From NCBI RefSeq assembly GCF_964237555.1, contig NC_091441.1, positions 76,538,280 to 76,602,279 of the forward strand: DNA of 64,000 bases, written 5' to 3'. Numbering within the stretch: position 1 is the first letter of the stretch; every line of letters starts with the position of its first letter. The notes beneath the pieces are model-generated. The model made no database searches. It was not told the DNA's origin and saw nothing but the letters and a program-made list of their open reading frames with translations. Position numbers and translations under genes: made by a program. The DNA comes from Oryctolagus cuniculus (Eukaryota > Chordata > Mammalia > Lagomorpha > Leporidae). Shown here piece by piece: positions 1-10,379 of this stretch.

Positions 1-400
1 CCAGCCCCCTGCTAATGCACCTGAGAAAGCAGCAGTAGGGGCCAGTGCTGTGGCGCAGTGGGTTAAAGCCCCGGCCTGTGGTGCCAACATCCCATAGGGG
101 CACCAGTTCGAGTCCTGGCTGCTCCTCTTCCCCTCCAGCTCTCTGCTATGGCCTGGGAAAGCAGTGTAAGATGGCCCAAGTCCTTGGGCCCCTGCACCCA
201 CGTGGGAGACCCGGAGGAGAAAGCAGCAGCAGATGAAACAATGGCTTTGGCCCCTGCCACCCATGTGGGAGAACTGGATGGAGTCCCTGGCTCCTGGTTT
301 CAGCCTGGCCCAGCCCTGGCTGTTGGAGCCATTTGGGGAGTGAACCAGCAGATGGAAGATCTCTCTCTATGTATTTGACCTCTCTCTGTCACCCTGCTTT
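1..400 (+). mobile_element. Host C-SINE, cut by the window edge and interrupted by a second SINE
   Basis: Bases 1-37 are mid-SINE sequence (CCTGCTAATGCACCTGAG) that resumes after the inserted copy at about 230 and runs to the tail AATAAATCTTTAG near 405-415. The 13-nt string GAGAAAGCAGCAG flanks the inserted sequence at 23-35 and 217-229, as a TSD would. Confidence 0.8.
38..216 (+). mobile_element. C-SINE inserted in another SINE, 3' truncated
   Basis: It starts with the canonical head GGGGCCAGTGCTGTGGCGCA, has a B-box-like GTTCGAGTCC near 105-115, and stops at GTGGGAGACCCGGAG. The CT stretch and A-tail expected of a retroposed copy are missing, so the 3' half was lost or the junction arose by recombination between SINEs. 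Confidence 0.8.
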
Positions 401-428
401 TCAAATAAATCTTTAGACAACAAAGAAA

Positions 429-1149
429 AAACAGACAACCAAATAAATGGCTTGCCTGAATACAGGCCTCAAAGCCTTGGTAGCTGTTCACTCTCCCAGG
501 CATAACAAGGCCATGTTACCCTTTTTGGTTTTCTTTTGTTTCACAAGTCTCAGGTCTCTTATTATTTTCATAATATTCAATATTATTAAAATATTCTAAT
601 CAATATTCTAATTCTAATAAATATTCTAATTCTGCTTCCGGCAATATTCTAAGGATATTCAGGAAGATCAAATGTGCCCTTCCTCCTCCTCCTCCTCTGC
701 CTCCTCCCCCCGGTCTGCAATCCCCTGTCCCCTGGACTACTCAGCACACTGTTCTGTCTTTTCCTGTCGCCCACCCTCCCCACCTTGAATAACCAGCCCA
801 CCAGCACTCACTGGGGAACAGCGTCCCCTGACATGGAGGGGGAGGAGCACTGTTCCAGGGAGGCAGGGACAGGGCCTGCTGAAAGAGCCTTGAACGCCAG
901 GAGAGTGGAGGGACGGGAGTGGGAGAGTTCTCCCAGGCTGGCGGGTTTGGGGTCCTGTGTTCAGACCAGCATGGAGCCGACAGACGGTGCTGCTGTTTAG
1001 GCTGCTGCCTTTCCCTTTGCTTCCATCCCCAGCCCAGTCAGAATCCACTTTTTCATAAAAGCGTGTTAACATTCCCAACGCTAAAGGACATAGAATAAAC
1101 ACCAGCCCTCTAAACTGAACACACTGAGCTTTCAGAAAACCTCTCTCTC
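429..1149. other. Single-copy stretch, no gene seen
   Basis: No splice-bounded coding pattern is visible. About 560-660 is AT-rich with several degenerate ATATTCTAAT repeats. The CTCCTCCTCC run at 680-710 is simple sequence and gives the leucine-rich frame there, which I do not regard as a signal peptide. Confidence 0.6.
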
Positions 1150-1430
1150 AGGGTGGGGTATTGGTGCCAAGAGAGGTGCCCCCCATCAGTGTGCCTGGGT
1201 TCGAGTCATGGCTCCACTTCAATTCCAACTTACAGCTAGTACATACCCTGGGAGACAGCAGGAGGTGGCTCAGGTGCTTAGTCCCTGCCACCCACCTGGG
1301 AGACGCAGACTGAGTTCCTGGCTCCCGGTTTCAGCCTGGCTCAGCCCTGGTTGTTGCGGACATTTGGGGAATGGACAGCAGATGCAAGTGCTCTGTCTCT
1401 GTATTTCACATAAATAACTTTTTTAACAAG
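1150..1430 (+). mobile_element. Old C-SINE
   Basis: A diverged copy recognised by CTGGGTTCGAGTC (B box), CCTGGGAGACAGCAG, the CACCTGGGAGAC block, TCCTGGCTCCCGGTTTCAGC and CATTTGGGGAATG. It ends at ACATAAATAAC with a short T/A tail. Confidence 0.75.
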
Positions 1431-1740
1431 AGGGACTGCCATTGTGGCTCAGAGGGCTAAGCCACCACCTGAGAGTCCAGTATCCCATATTGGAGCACTG
1501 GTAGGAGTCCTGGTTGCTCCACTTCTGATCCAGCTCCCTGCCAATGGGCCTGGGAAGGCAGCAGATGATGGCCCAAGTGCTTGGACCTCTGTTGCCCATA
1601 CGGGAGATCCAGGTGGAGTTCCTGGCTCCTGGCTTTGGCCTGACCCAGGCCCAGCTATTTAAGCCAATTGAGGAGTGAACCAGTGGATGGAAGATCTATC
1701 TCTCCCTTTCTCTCTGTCATTCTGCTTTTCAAATAAATAA
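1431..1740 (+). mobile_element. C-SINE
   Basis: Head GACTGCCATTGTGGCTCAG, then CAGCTCCCTGCCAATG, GATGGCCCAAGTGCTTGG and the tail CTGCTTTTCAAATAAATAAG. The tail runs directly into a purine-rich microsatellite. Confidence 0.85.
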
Positions 1741-1817
1741 GAAAAGAAAAGAAGAGAGGAGAGGAGAGGGGAGAGGAGGGGAGGGGAGGAGAGGGGAGGG
1801 GAGGGGAGGGAAAAAGA
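1741..1817. repeat. GGGGA/GAGGA purine microsatellite at a SINE tail
   Basis: Starts as GAAAAGAAAAG and becomes GAGAGGAGAGGGGAGGGGAG units for about 75 bases. It is the direct continuation of the A-tail of the preceding SINE and is followed at once by the next SINE. Confidence 0.9.
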
Positions 1818-2140
1818 GAAGCTGGCGTAGCAGGTAAAGCCACCACCTGCAGTGCTGGAGCACTGGTTCAAGTCCCGGCTGCTCCACTTCCAATCCAATT
1901 CCCTGCTAATTCACCTAAGAAAGCAGCAGAGGATGGCCCATGCTGCTGGGCCCTCACTACCCATGTAGGAGACATGGAAGAAGCTCCTGGCTCCTGGCTT
2001 CAGCCTGGCCTTGTTCTGGCTGTTGTGCCCATTTTGGGAGTGAACCAGTAGATGGAAGACTTCTCTCTGTCTCTGTCTCTCTCTCTCTCTGTAACACTGC
2101 CTTCCAAATAAATAAAAATAAACCTTAAAAAAAAAACTTT
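1818..2140 (+). mobile_element. C-SINE
   Basis: Head GAAGCTGGCGTAGCAGGTAA, B-box-like GTTCAAGTCC, AGCAGAGGATGGCCCATG, a CT-rich stretch at 2060-2090 and a tail CCAAATAAATAAAAATAAACC with A10. Confidence 0.85.
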
Positions 2141-2229
2141 CTCACTTGAGAACCAGTTATCTTTTCAGTATCTCTATTCAGTCCTTTTTTCTGCTCAGAC
2201 ATCTACACACATCCACTCATATATTTTAT

Positions 2230-2563
2230 TTTTTAAAAAATTCTTTTTATTTATGTATTTGATAGATAGAGTTACAGACAGTGAGAAGGAGAGAGAGAGA
2301 GAGAGAGGTCTCCCATCCACTGGTTCACTCCCCAGTTGGCCACAACGGCTGGAGCTGAGCCGATTTGAAGGCAGGAGCCAGGAGCTTCTTCCGGGTCTCC
2401 TGTGGGTACAGAGGCCCAAGGGCTTGGGCCATCTTCTGCTGCTTTCCCAGACCATAGCAGAGAGTTGGGTCGGAAGTGGAGCAGCCGGGACTCGAACCAG
2501 TGCCCATATGGGATGCCAGCGCCACAGGCAGAGGATTAACCTACTGTGCCACAGCGCCAGCCC
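2230..2563 (-). mobile_element. C-SINE, full length
   Basis: In reverse orientation: T-rich tail at 2230-2260, GA stretch at 2289-2307, CATCTTCTGCTGCTTTCCCA, GGGACTCGAACCAGTGCCC (B-box complement) and the head complement ending CACAGCGCCAGCCCCC. Confidence 0.92.
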
Positions 2564-2683
2564 CCACTCATATATTTTAAACACAATTGGAATCATGCAC
2601 TACACAAATTTTATATCCCGTTTTCTATTTTAATATAAGGCCATGAATATTTCTCATGTCACTAAATAAATCTCCCAAAATAT

Positions 2684-3000
2684 GTTTTTTTTAAAGATTT
2701 ATTTATTTATTTGAAAGGCAGAGGCAGAGAGGGAGAGAGAGGTCTTCCATCCGCTGGTTCACTCCCCAGATGGCTGCAACGGCCAGAGCTATACTGATCC
2801 CAAGCCAGGAGCCAGGAGCTTCTTCTGGGTCTCCACGCAGGTGCAGGGTCCCAAGCACTTGGGCCATCTTCTACTGCTTTCTCAGGCCACAGCAGCAAGC
2901 CAGATTGGAAGTGGAGCAGCAGGGACTCGAGCCGGTGCCCATACGGGATGCCGGCACTGCAGGTGGTGGCTTTACCCGCTACACCACAGCTCCAGCTCCT
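2684..3000 (-). mobile_element. C-SINE, full length
   Basis: T-rich end AAGATTTATTTATTTATTTG, GA stretch, GCCATCTTCTACTGCTTTC, GGGACTCGAGCCGGTGCCC, and the head complement CTACACCACAGCTCCAGC. Confidence 0.92.
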
Positions 3001-3249
3001 GCATCGTATCTTAAACATGGAACCAAACACCCCGGCCCCCAAAATGTGACTTTTCATGGCTGCGTTTAGGAATCCTTATTACAGGGGAAGTGGCTCCTCT
3101 CGAATGTCAGCCTCGGGTGAGTCAGCTCTTCCGCTCCTGCAGTGCCTGGGCACGGGTGCCCGGATGCTCCAGGTGCTTCCTCGGCAGCTCTTCCTCAGTC
3201 GTGCTGGTTTATCTTAAGGACAGAACACCCCTGGGTTGCAGAAGAGACA

Positions 3250-3332
3250 GGAACTCAGAAGCAGTTGTCATTTGTTGAGCCATTGCATTGTGCCAAGGAC
3301 TGTGCCAGGCCCGTCTTGTCCAACACACAGTG
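3250..3332 (-). mobile_element. MIR 3'-end fragment
   Basis: The antisense of the MIR 3' end is visible: CATTTGTTGAGCCATTG, then TGTGCCAAGGACTGTGCCAG. This matches the familiar TGAGC..ATGTGCCAGGCACTGTG pattern with several changes. Confidence 0.55.
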
Positions 3333-3439
3333 AGCAGGGGCCTGGGTCCGTCAGGTTCAGTCCCTCCGTGGCCAGAGACCCTGCCCATGGAGGGGCTGAA
3401 GCTGACTCAGGGGCAGACTGTGGGGTCTGCTGGCCTGGG

Positions 3440-3580
3440 TCAGCTGTGAATCCAGGGCTTCTTAACTCTGACTGCACACTTGGGCCACCCAAGAAACTTG
3501 AGAAGGGGACTCAGGCCCAGCGCTCTCTGCAGACAACGCAGTCAGAGGCTCTGCCAGTGTCTGATTGGGCAAGAGCTGGG
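3440..3580. mobile_element. MER5/MER20-type hAT fragment
   Basis: GGGCTTCTTAACTCTGACTG followed by CACTTGGGCCACCCAAGAAACTT resembles the MER20/MER5 terminus (CTTCTCAACCTTGACTGCAC and an ACCTGGGGAGCTTT-like part). The family is assigned by eye and a masking run could change it. Confidence 0.4.
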
Positions 3581-5079
3581 AAAAGCCAGTTCCTGACCCG
3601 ATGCGGGGGCGTGGCCCTTGGCAGCTGCGAGAGTGACATGCACGAAGAAAAGTCAGATCTGGAGTCAAGTCTTGAAAACTCGGCTTCAGAAGGGAAAAAC
3701 AGAAGTTAGATCCAGGAGGAGGAGAAAGACACAGAGGAGAGGGTGAGGACCACAGCAGGGGAGGGAGAGGCGTGGCAGATGCCGGGCTGTCAGGTCCCGT
3801 GGCTGCGGAAGGCACGCTCGCGCCCCAAGGTCCTACACTGTGGACCCCTCTGCCCTCCGGGTCTCCAGCAGGTTTGACCTCGTGCGTGTGCTTCTCTTAG
3901 AGTTCCGCGAGCACCCGTTCCCTGACTGCTGATCAGGCCGGGTGCCTTTCCTATTAGGAACGGGAACCCTGACACAACCACTCCCAACCGGGGTCGGGGA
4001 GGGGTGGGGGTGGGGGTTGATGAACAGAAAGCTCCAAGAGGCAGAACGGTTTGCAGGAGAGGCTCAACCCAGCTGCTCAACAGTGTAACTAAAGCGCCTG
4101 ATTCTCTCGTGGTCAGAGCTGACCGCATCCCGACCTGCACAGCCATGATGCCCCAAGGTAGCTGCCAGCAGCCCCTGCAGCTACCTGCTTTCTAGGTGAC
4201 ATCTGTCCCCACCTCCCCAGCCAACATCCTCAGATTCATTCACTCTGATCCAGCCAGCGTAGGTAGACAGTGACTTACTGTGCCAGTGGTGGCCTTTGTC
4301 TCAGCTATGTGGCTGCCCCTGGGGCGGGAGGGAAAGCCAGGGGACTTGGGAGACGAGGATCCGAGGATCCATGTCTGCCACCTTTTCACCCAGTGGGTCG
4401 CTTTGGGCATGCGCCATGCAGCTCTCAGAGACCAGGGCTGGGCTGGCAGTTCCAGCAGCCACACCCTCACGTCACCACCCACGCCAGTGTTTGCACCTTG
4501 CACCGAGGCCACTGGAGCTGTGCCACTGCGGGGGCCTCTCTACTGCCCCAGTCCCCAGTGCTGCAGTAGGGGGGCCCTCCTTTTCTCCTTTCACACCTGG
4601 CCGGCTTCTCATGGCCTGAGGCCGTCCCTGCCCACTATGGTTTCCGCTCCCCTTTATCCTTCACACAAGTTGCTCCTCCTCTAATTCTCTCTCGGCTGCT
4701 TCGTCCCAGAGGACCAGAAAGATGCATCCTAGTTTCTGAGCGACCTGAGTGAGCCGGTGGTTTGCACTGAAGGGCTCAGCCCCAGGGTCCTTGGAGTTCT
4801 CACAGAAGGGCGCCAGGTTCCAAAGTGAGAACGCTGCCTGCTGCCAGCCGTGCAGCCCTGGACGGCACACCTGAGCGTCACCTGCCTGCAGCCTGCTCCT
4901 TCGGCACCAGTTGCCTCTCCCTGCAGAGCCCAGGTGAGGCGATGCCAGATCCCTCGCAGTCACCCATCCCCGGCTCTCTGGAACAGGGGACGTGAATTCC
5001 AGGGGGTGTCCGGTAGGCATTGGCGGATGGGCTGCGACGAAGCAAGTTAAGAAAAGGCAAAAGCAGACTTTGTCAGACA

Positions 5080-5560
5080 GGGCCCGGAAACCCCACCCGC
5101 GGCCCCCGCGCACCAGTGAGGGCCTGGCGTCGCCCGGGGCCCTCCGGGCTAGCGAGGGGCGTGGGCGTCAGCTCCGCACCCGGGAGAACGCCGCGCTCCG
5201 CAGACGCGGCCGTCCCGACCGGTCTCAACCACCGAGCGCCCCAGGCAGCTGAGCCTCCCGGCAGAACCAGGATCCGAGTTCCACCCGGGACGCCCGCCGC
5301 CCTCACCGTCCCCGGGCGCAGCGCGACTGCGCGTGCGCTTCCCGGGGCGGGGGGCGGGGCCGGGCGCCGCCCAGCGCAGGTGCGGCGAGTGCGGGGACGG
5401 TCGCGGCAGGTGCAGACACCCGCTCACTGCGGCGGAAGTGTGTGTTCGGTTGTGGCCGGCGGAGGGCGCTGTGTTATTTGCGAGTTGTAGGCGGCGCGAT
5501 GGGTTAAAGTTGTGAGCGGAGCTGGAGGAGGCGGTGGGCTGGAAGCTGCTGTCAGGGAAG
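5080..5560. promoter_or_regulatory. CpG island, putative promoter
   Basis: CpG density jumps sharply compared with the flanks. Motifs include a TGCGCGTGCGC NRF1-like site near 5330, GGGGCGGGG Sp1/KLF boxes at 5344-5360 and GCGGAAGTG, an ETS/GABP-type site, near 5433. There is no TATA box, as expected for a CpG-island promoter. Direction is open: plus-strand GC-rich donors CGCAG/GTGCGG and GGCAG/GTGCAG occur inside, and a minus-strand GGACG/GTGAGG donor lies near 5310. No coding exon can be read out of it on either strand, so it may start a 5'-UTR exon or a noncoding RNA. Confidence 0.6.
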
Positions 5561-5789
5561 GGCCGCCGTGGGCCCTAGGGGACGGTGGTTGGCGCCAGGC
5601 AGACCCTGGTTCCTCCCCGTAACGCCATGGTTCTGCTTGTGACTCTGGACACGCTGAGTTTCACCCACCCAGGCCCGAGTCGAGAAGGCCGCCGACAATG
5701 AGCCACTCTTGGAACCTGGTGCCCATAGCAGCTCCCCAGTGCTTTCTTCTCCTTTGCTTCGTGTTCTACAGGGGCAGGCAGGCGATCTC

Positions 5790-6058
5790 ATTTCGCTTTT
5801 TATTTTTATTTATTTATTTTCTATTCACCGGCTCATTTCCCCCGTCCCCTCTCCCCCAAATACCCGCCACAGCCAAAGCTGGGCCGGGCCAAAGCCAGGA
5901 GCTTACAACTCCATCCAGGTCTCTGCATCTGGGGAGCAGGAGCTCAAGCACTGGAGCCATCGCTGCTGCCTCCCGGGGTGCACACCCAGGACTGGAACCA
6001 GGCACTCGCACAGGGGATGCGGCCATCCCAGGCAGTGCTGCGGTAACCAGTGGGCCCT
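5790..6058 (-). mobile_element. Old C-SINE
   Basis: T-rich end at 5797-5820, then CAGCCAAAGCTGGGCC, AGCCAGGAGCTTACAACTCC, GAGCCATCGCTGCTGCCTCC, GGTGCACACCCAGGACTGG and the head complement GTAACCAGTGGGCCC. No GA stretch is present, as in old copies. Its head is repeated at 6719-6805. Confidence 0.8.
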
Positions 6059-6718
6059 GAAGTAGGCAGGCATACAGGTTAAAATTGATTGGATTTGTGA
6101 ACTGGAAGACCACGCCCCTGCCACGCCCCTGTGTGGCCTCATTCCCCTACCTGATGCCTTTGCCACGCCCCTGTGTGGCCGCATTCCCCTACCTAGCCAC
6201 ACCTGGGTGCGCACTAGCCAATCAGGTTAATTAACCACTCCCCTTTGGAAGTGGATTAAAGCCAGACCTGGTGTGGCCCAGTGGCTCTTCTTCCCTGGCC
6301 TCTTGTCAGGATGGGGCTTGCTGTAGCCCCGTACCTCCAGGGCACATAGCCATCGGGCCATGTGCTCTAGGCTTCCTGGCCCAGATACAGGCCTAGATGC
6401 TCATCCACGTGGCTGGTTCCTGGTGCTCGCTATGAACCCCTATTCACCTCTCTCTCTTAAATAAAGCTCTCACTCTCCTACGCATCTTTCTCACTAAATA
6501 AAAGCTTAAACGTACCATGCTGCCTCGTTTATCTGTGCCAGTATTTAGAATTCTTCTCTAAATATTAGGCAAGAACCCTCTTGGGCTTATTAATATCGGG
6601 GATTTAGTAATAAGCCCGTAGTGAAATCGTAAGGCACCCCAAATTCCTGTAGCACATGTGGCACCCCAGATAGCATTTCTAGGGAACTTTAAGGGGCCAC
6701 ATTTCAGTGTAAATTTTA
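6059..6718 (+). mobile_element. Solo-LTR-like element of an endogenous retrovirus
   Basis: Ordered like an LTR. A U3-like part holds two near-identical 34-nt units (6119-6152 and 6161-6194, one mismatch) rich in CCACGCCCC, followed by TGCGCACTAGCCAATCAGG with a CCAAT box. A TATA-like GGATTAAAGCC lies near 6253. Two AATAAA signals sit near 6461 and 6496, followed by a U5-like GAATTCTTCTC..GGCAAGAACC segment. No internal retroviral genes adjoin it, so it is a solo LTR or a remnant. Exact ends and any 4-6 nt duplication are not resolved, and the last 100 bases may be flanking or internal sequence. Confidence 0.5.
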
Positions 6719-6805
6719 GGGGGTGCACACCCGGGACTGGAACCGGGCATTCGCACAGGGGATGCAGGCGTCCCAAGCTGTGGTGCGGTAACCAGTGGGC
6801 TGCAT
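6719..6805 (-). mobile_element. Second copy of the SINE head found at 5972-6057
   Basis: GGTGCACACCCGGGACTGG, GCACAGGGGATGC and TGCGGTAACCAGTGGGC repeat the 5' 85 bases of the SINE on the other side of the LTR-like block, in the same orientation. Only the head is present, with no T-rich end. Confidence 0.75.
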
Positions 6806-8703
6806 GCCACCTGCAGGTTTTGTCCATTTAAAGTGAGGCACCAAGAGAGTGGGAGCCCGGTGTGGGAACCATGGAAGTTCCCAAGGAGCAGAGGAGCAGA
6901 GGGAGGCTGGAATAGGGGTGGGGGTTTGTCCCCAGGGGGAGAAGGGTTAGGTTAGAGAAGCAGCGCAGGGTGGCTGGGACAGAGGTGGGGGTGAGTGACC
7001 AGCAGGGCTGGTGGGTTGGGGGCCAGTTCGTAGACAGCCACATCCACTGTGGGTTCAGCACTGGGTCCCAGGAAGAAAGAAGGAACACAAGCACACGGAT
7101 CTAGGGTCCAAAACAACCGAAGAGCAAGTCGTCCGTGGTGCCTTTCCCTGTGAGGCCCAGCGGCTGTGACACAACCTCCCTGCCCCTCTTGGTGCAGCCA
7201 CTGCCCCCGAGGACTCCCCTGACTCCCGCCTTTGGGTGCCATCCTCACAGCTCTCCCTTCGGGGCTGTGATTCTGATCCTGCAGGACCCGCTGCCCCCTC
7301 CCGGCAGCAGCTCAGCCTGCCTTTTGACTGCGTCCCTGTAGATGGTTTAGGGCGGGGTAGACACAGCAAACGGAGCTTGCAGGCCAAACCATCCCCTGCC
7401 TGGGTTGGCACAGCCTGCCGCAAGCATTTGAGTGGCAAGAATCTGCACCAATTGCTCTTTGTGACTTGTAAGTACCTACCCAGTAGCCTTGATTTTTGCC
7501 TCTTGGTCTGTAAAAGCCTAAACTATTTCACCATCTGGCCCTTTACAGAGAGTTTGCCAGTCTCTGGTTTGCGAGTGGGGTTGTGAATACGTGCCCATTA
7601 GTGTGTGGGGTGCCTGCCTGGCCCATGGCTTTTGGAGTTTTCTGTGCCCTCCTGGCAGGCCCAGGAAGACACTGGGACAGGAGGGCTAGGCTGTGCATTC
7701 CAGTCCCTTTTGAACTTGGTGCCAGGCCAGCCAGCAACATACCAGTTTTTCCAGGGTGGGAGAGCACCTTGCATCCTAGTGTTCCTGGGCCAAGGATTGG
7801 GGGCGCTGTGCTTCGGGATCCTCCTCAGAGACTCCATGGCCGGCTACTGACCCTGCATTAGCGATGCGAGATGAGGCTCGGTTGGGCACGCTTGGGAGGG
7901 TTCCGCCTTCAGGGGTGGTTCATGGGGACAGAGAAGCGTGTTTCAGAGATGTCTGCTTGGCCCTAGCACTGAATCGTTCCCCTGAAACACCCTCCCGGCG
8001 CAGAGTGCGGCTTCTCCTCGGTACCCCGTGGAAGGCTGGCTCCCCTGCAGATACCGAGGCCCCAGGCTGCCTCAGTCCCTTGGAGACAGCGGCATAGTGT
8101 TTGCTTACAACCTCTGCACATCCTCTCGAGTGCTTTAAATAGGGCTTCAGAGGGCTTTTGATGCTTAGCACAGTATCAGTGCTAAGTAAATGTTCATGCT
8201 GTGGTGTTTGGGAAATAGTGACACACACAAAAAGAAGGCTGCATGGTTAGCGCAGGTGTATTCTCTCCCAGCCCATATTTGGTGGGATCAGAGGAGGAGG
8301 AACCCACAGGCATGGCGTGCCCACTGCACAAGCCACTCTCCTGTTTGGGCCTTTCTATAATGGCCCATGTAACTGCCATCTATCTCTGACGCCCTTCTCT
8401 TCTTGGGCATTTCTTAGAAGACTTAAGCCCGGTCCCATAGTCGCTCGGGACCTGGACAAGAGCAGGCATGCCTTTTTGTCTGTCTGACGTCCTCTTAGGG
8501 AGGGCACCCTTGCCCACTGCTGCCTGATCCCTCGCTGAGAGCACCCTCCACTCCCACCACGCAGGGCACCTAAGTCTGGCCACCGACAGTATCCTGCTCT
8601 TCTGGCCCCTGTGATTGGATCAAGGGCAGGCAGGTGTCCTAAGCCCAGCCAATCAAAGTGCTCCTCAGGACGTTGGCCAGGGTTCTTAGAAATTATACTG
8701 TTA
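6806..8703. other. Single-copy DNA, no gene seen
   Basis: This block has no C-SINE and only one MIR-like fragment near 8125-8205. Frames up to 127 codons overlap on both strands without a family match or consistent splice signals. It is among the longer SINE-free stretches of the window. Confidence 0.5.
8125..8205 (+). mobile_element. MIR/L2-type 3' fragment
   Basis: GATGCTTAGCACAGTATCAG followed by TGCTAAGTAAATGTTC matches the MIR/L2 end (cttagcacagtgcctgg..ctcaataaatgtt). It is short and diverged. Confidence 0.45.
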
Positions 8704-9014
8704 GGGCCAGTGCTCTGATGTAGCATGTAAAGCCACCTCCTGCAGTGCCATCATCCCATATGGGTGGTGGTTGAAGTCCTGGCTGCTCCACTTCTGATCC
8801 AGCTCTCTGCTATGGCCTGGGAAGGCAGTGGAAGATGGCCCAAGTGCTTGGGCCCCTGCATCCACATGAGAGACCCAGAGGAAGCTCCTGGCTCCTGGCT
8901 TTGGATCGGTACAACACTGGCCATTGCGGCTAACTGGGGAGTGAATTAGCAGTTGGAAGACCTCTCTCTCTCTCTGCCTCTGCCTTTCAAATAAATAAAT
9001 AAATCTTAAAAAAA
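8704..9014 (+). mobile_element. C-SINE, full length
   Basis: Head GGGCCAGTGCTCTGATGTAG, B-box region GTTGAAGTCC (degenerate), GGAAGATGGCCCAAGTGC, a short CT stretch and the tail TTTCAAATAAATAAATAAATC with A-rich sequence. Confidence 0.9.
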
Positions 9015-9984
9015 GAAAAGGAAAGAAAAAAGAGCTGGAAAGAAGGAAGGAGGAAGGTGAAGAGCAGGAGGGAGGGAAGGGGAGAAAGAGGTCTGGCCGT
9101 GGTTTTGAGACTTAGCATCCAGCCGTCCTGAAGGTTAGTCCCACTCTGCACCTTGCCACCCAAGCCAGCTAGGTTGCCTGCTTCCCTCTGCCACAGATGA
9201 TCTGCGTAGACTTCTGTCACTTGCACCCAAATGCATCTGACTGATACATGGGCATGACCAGGTCCCTTCGGCACCCACAGCCCCTACCTGCCATGTCTTG
9301 GTGCCCTGGGCTCAGAGCACCTTGCTTTGGCCGGTGAGATGTTTGCAGACATGACAGCCACCATGGGACCTGTCCAGCCCTCTGGCTGACGAGTGATACA
9401 TTGAACCCATTGAGCCTTCCCAGCCGAGGTCCTCTTGGCCAAGCAGCCACAAGCCATTCTAGGAGCTGACTGTGGGCAATGAATGTGCCTAGCTGAGGCC
9501 AGCCCAAATTGCGAGTTCACTGAATTGCGAGCCGAATCCATGGGAGATGGTTTAAAGTACTGGGTTTGGGGGTTGGGGGACTTGTTACACAGCAGAAGCT
9601 GACCCACAGCTTGTCCCCAGCCGGCTGTTGTCACAGATGAAGAGACACCGTGTGAGCTTCAGGCACCCACAGCTCTGGACCACTGACCCTGAGCTGGGGG
9701 GCTCAGAGTACGTGTTGAATTCTGAGCAGAGCCACCTGGCTGGTGCCCCACTGACAGAGGCACACCCCGCCCTGCCACTCAACAGCTATACTGGGCGGTG
9801 CTTCCTGCAGCAGTGTCTGTGGCCAGCACAGATTTTTGTCCCTCAAATGAGGGGTCAGATATACATTCGATGATGTACAATTCCTCTTACCCGTGTCCTA
9901 AAGCCATGACAATAAGGACCAAAATGCAGTGCCATGGTGAGCACCCACTGTATTCATAATGTTCACAGTAACACTCTTCAAACC
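9015..9984. other. Single-copy DNA, no gene seen
   Basis: Opens with an A/G-rich run (9015-9090) that continues the tail of the preceding SINE. The rest shows no repeat I recognise and no convincing exon. Confidence 0.5.
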
Positions 9985-10305
9985 TTTGTGCGGTTTGTGT
10001 TGATTTGAAAGGCAGGCAGAGATCCCCCCCCACCCCCCCCCACCCCCCGCCAAGTGTCTGCAACAGCTGGGGCTGGGCCAGGCCGAAGGCTGGAGCTGGG
10101 AACTCCACCAGGTCTCCCCTAGTCCCCTGGCAGAGAGGCAGCTGCTGGAGCCATCGCTGCTTCTCCCCGCACTCCCTCAGAGTGCATGTTAGCAGGAAGC
10201 TAGAATCAGGAGCAGAGGCAGGTCTTGAAGTCAGGCCCTCTGATATGGGATGCAGGGCTTCCAAGCATTGTCTCAACCTCTCTGCCAAATGCCTGCCCCA
10301 GACTT
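9985..10305 (-). mobile_element. Old C-SINE with a C-rich insert
   Basis: TTGATTTGAAAGGCAGGCAG end, GGCTGGGCCAGGCCGAAGGC, GGAGCCATCGCTGCTTC, TTAGCAGGAAGCTAG and TGATATGGGATGCAGGGC. The GA stretch position holds a C-rich run (10024-10049) instead. Confidence 0.8.
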
Positions 10306-10379
10306 AGCAACATTGTTGTTCTCTTATAGGGCTCATTTGCTAGGTGCAGTTTATCATCTTGTCCATAAGTGAGGTTGTT

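Larger units (their letters stand above)
3001..5079. other. Mostly single-copy DNA
   Basis: Apart from two old repeat fragments near 3250-3330 and 3440-3580, I see no interspersed repeat and no coding exon. GC rises towards the CpG island that follows. Frames up to 157 codons (for example 3236-3709) resemble no family I know. Confidence 0.5.

Noticed and set aside
674..1000. Leucine-rich start of a frame resembling a signal peptide.
   Set aside because: It is the translation of a CTC/CTT simple-sequence run, with no cleavage-site context or downstream domain.
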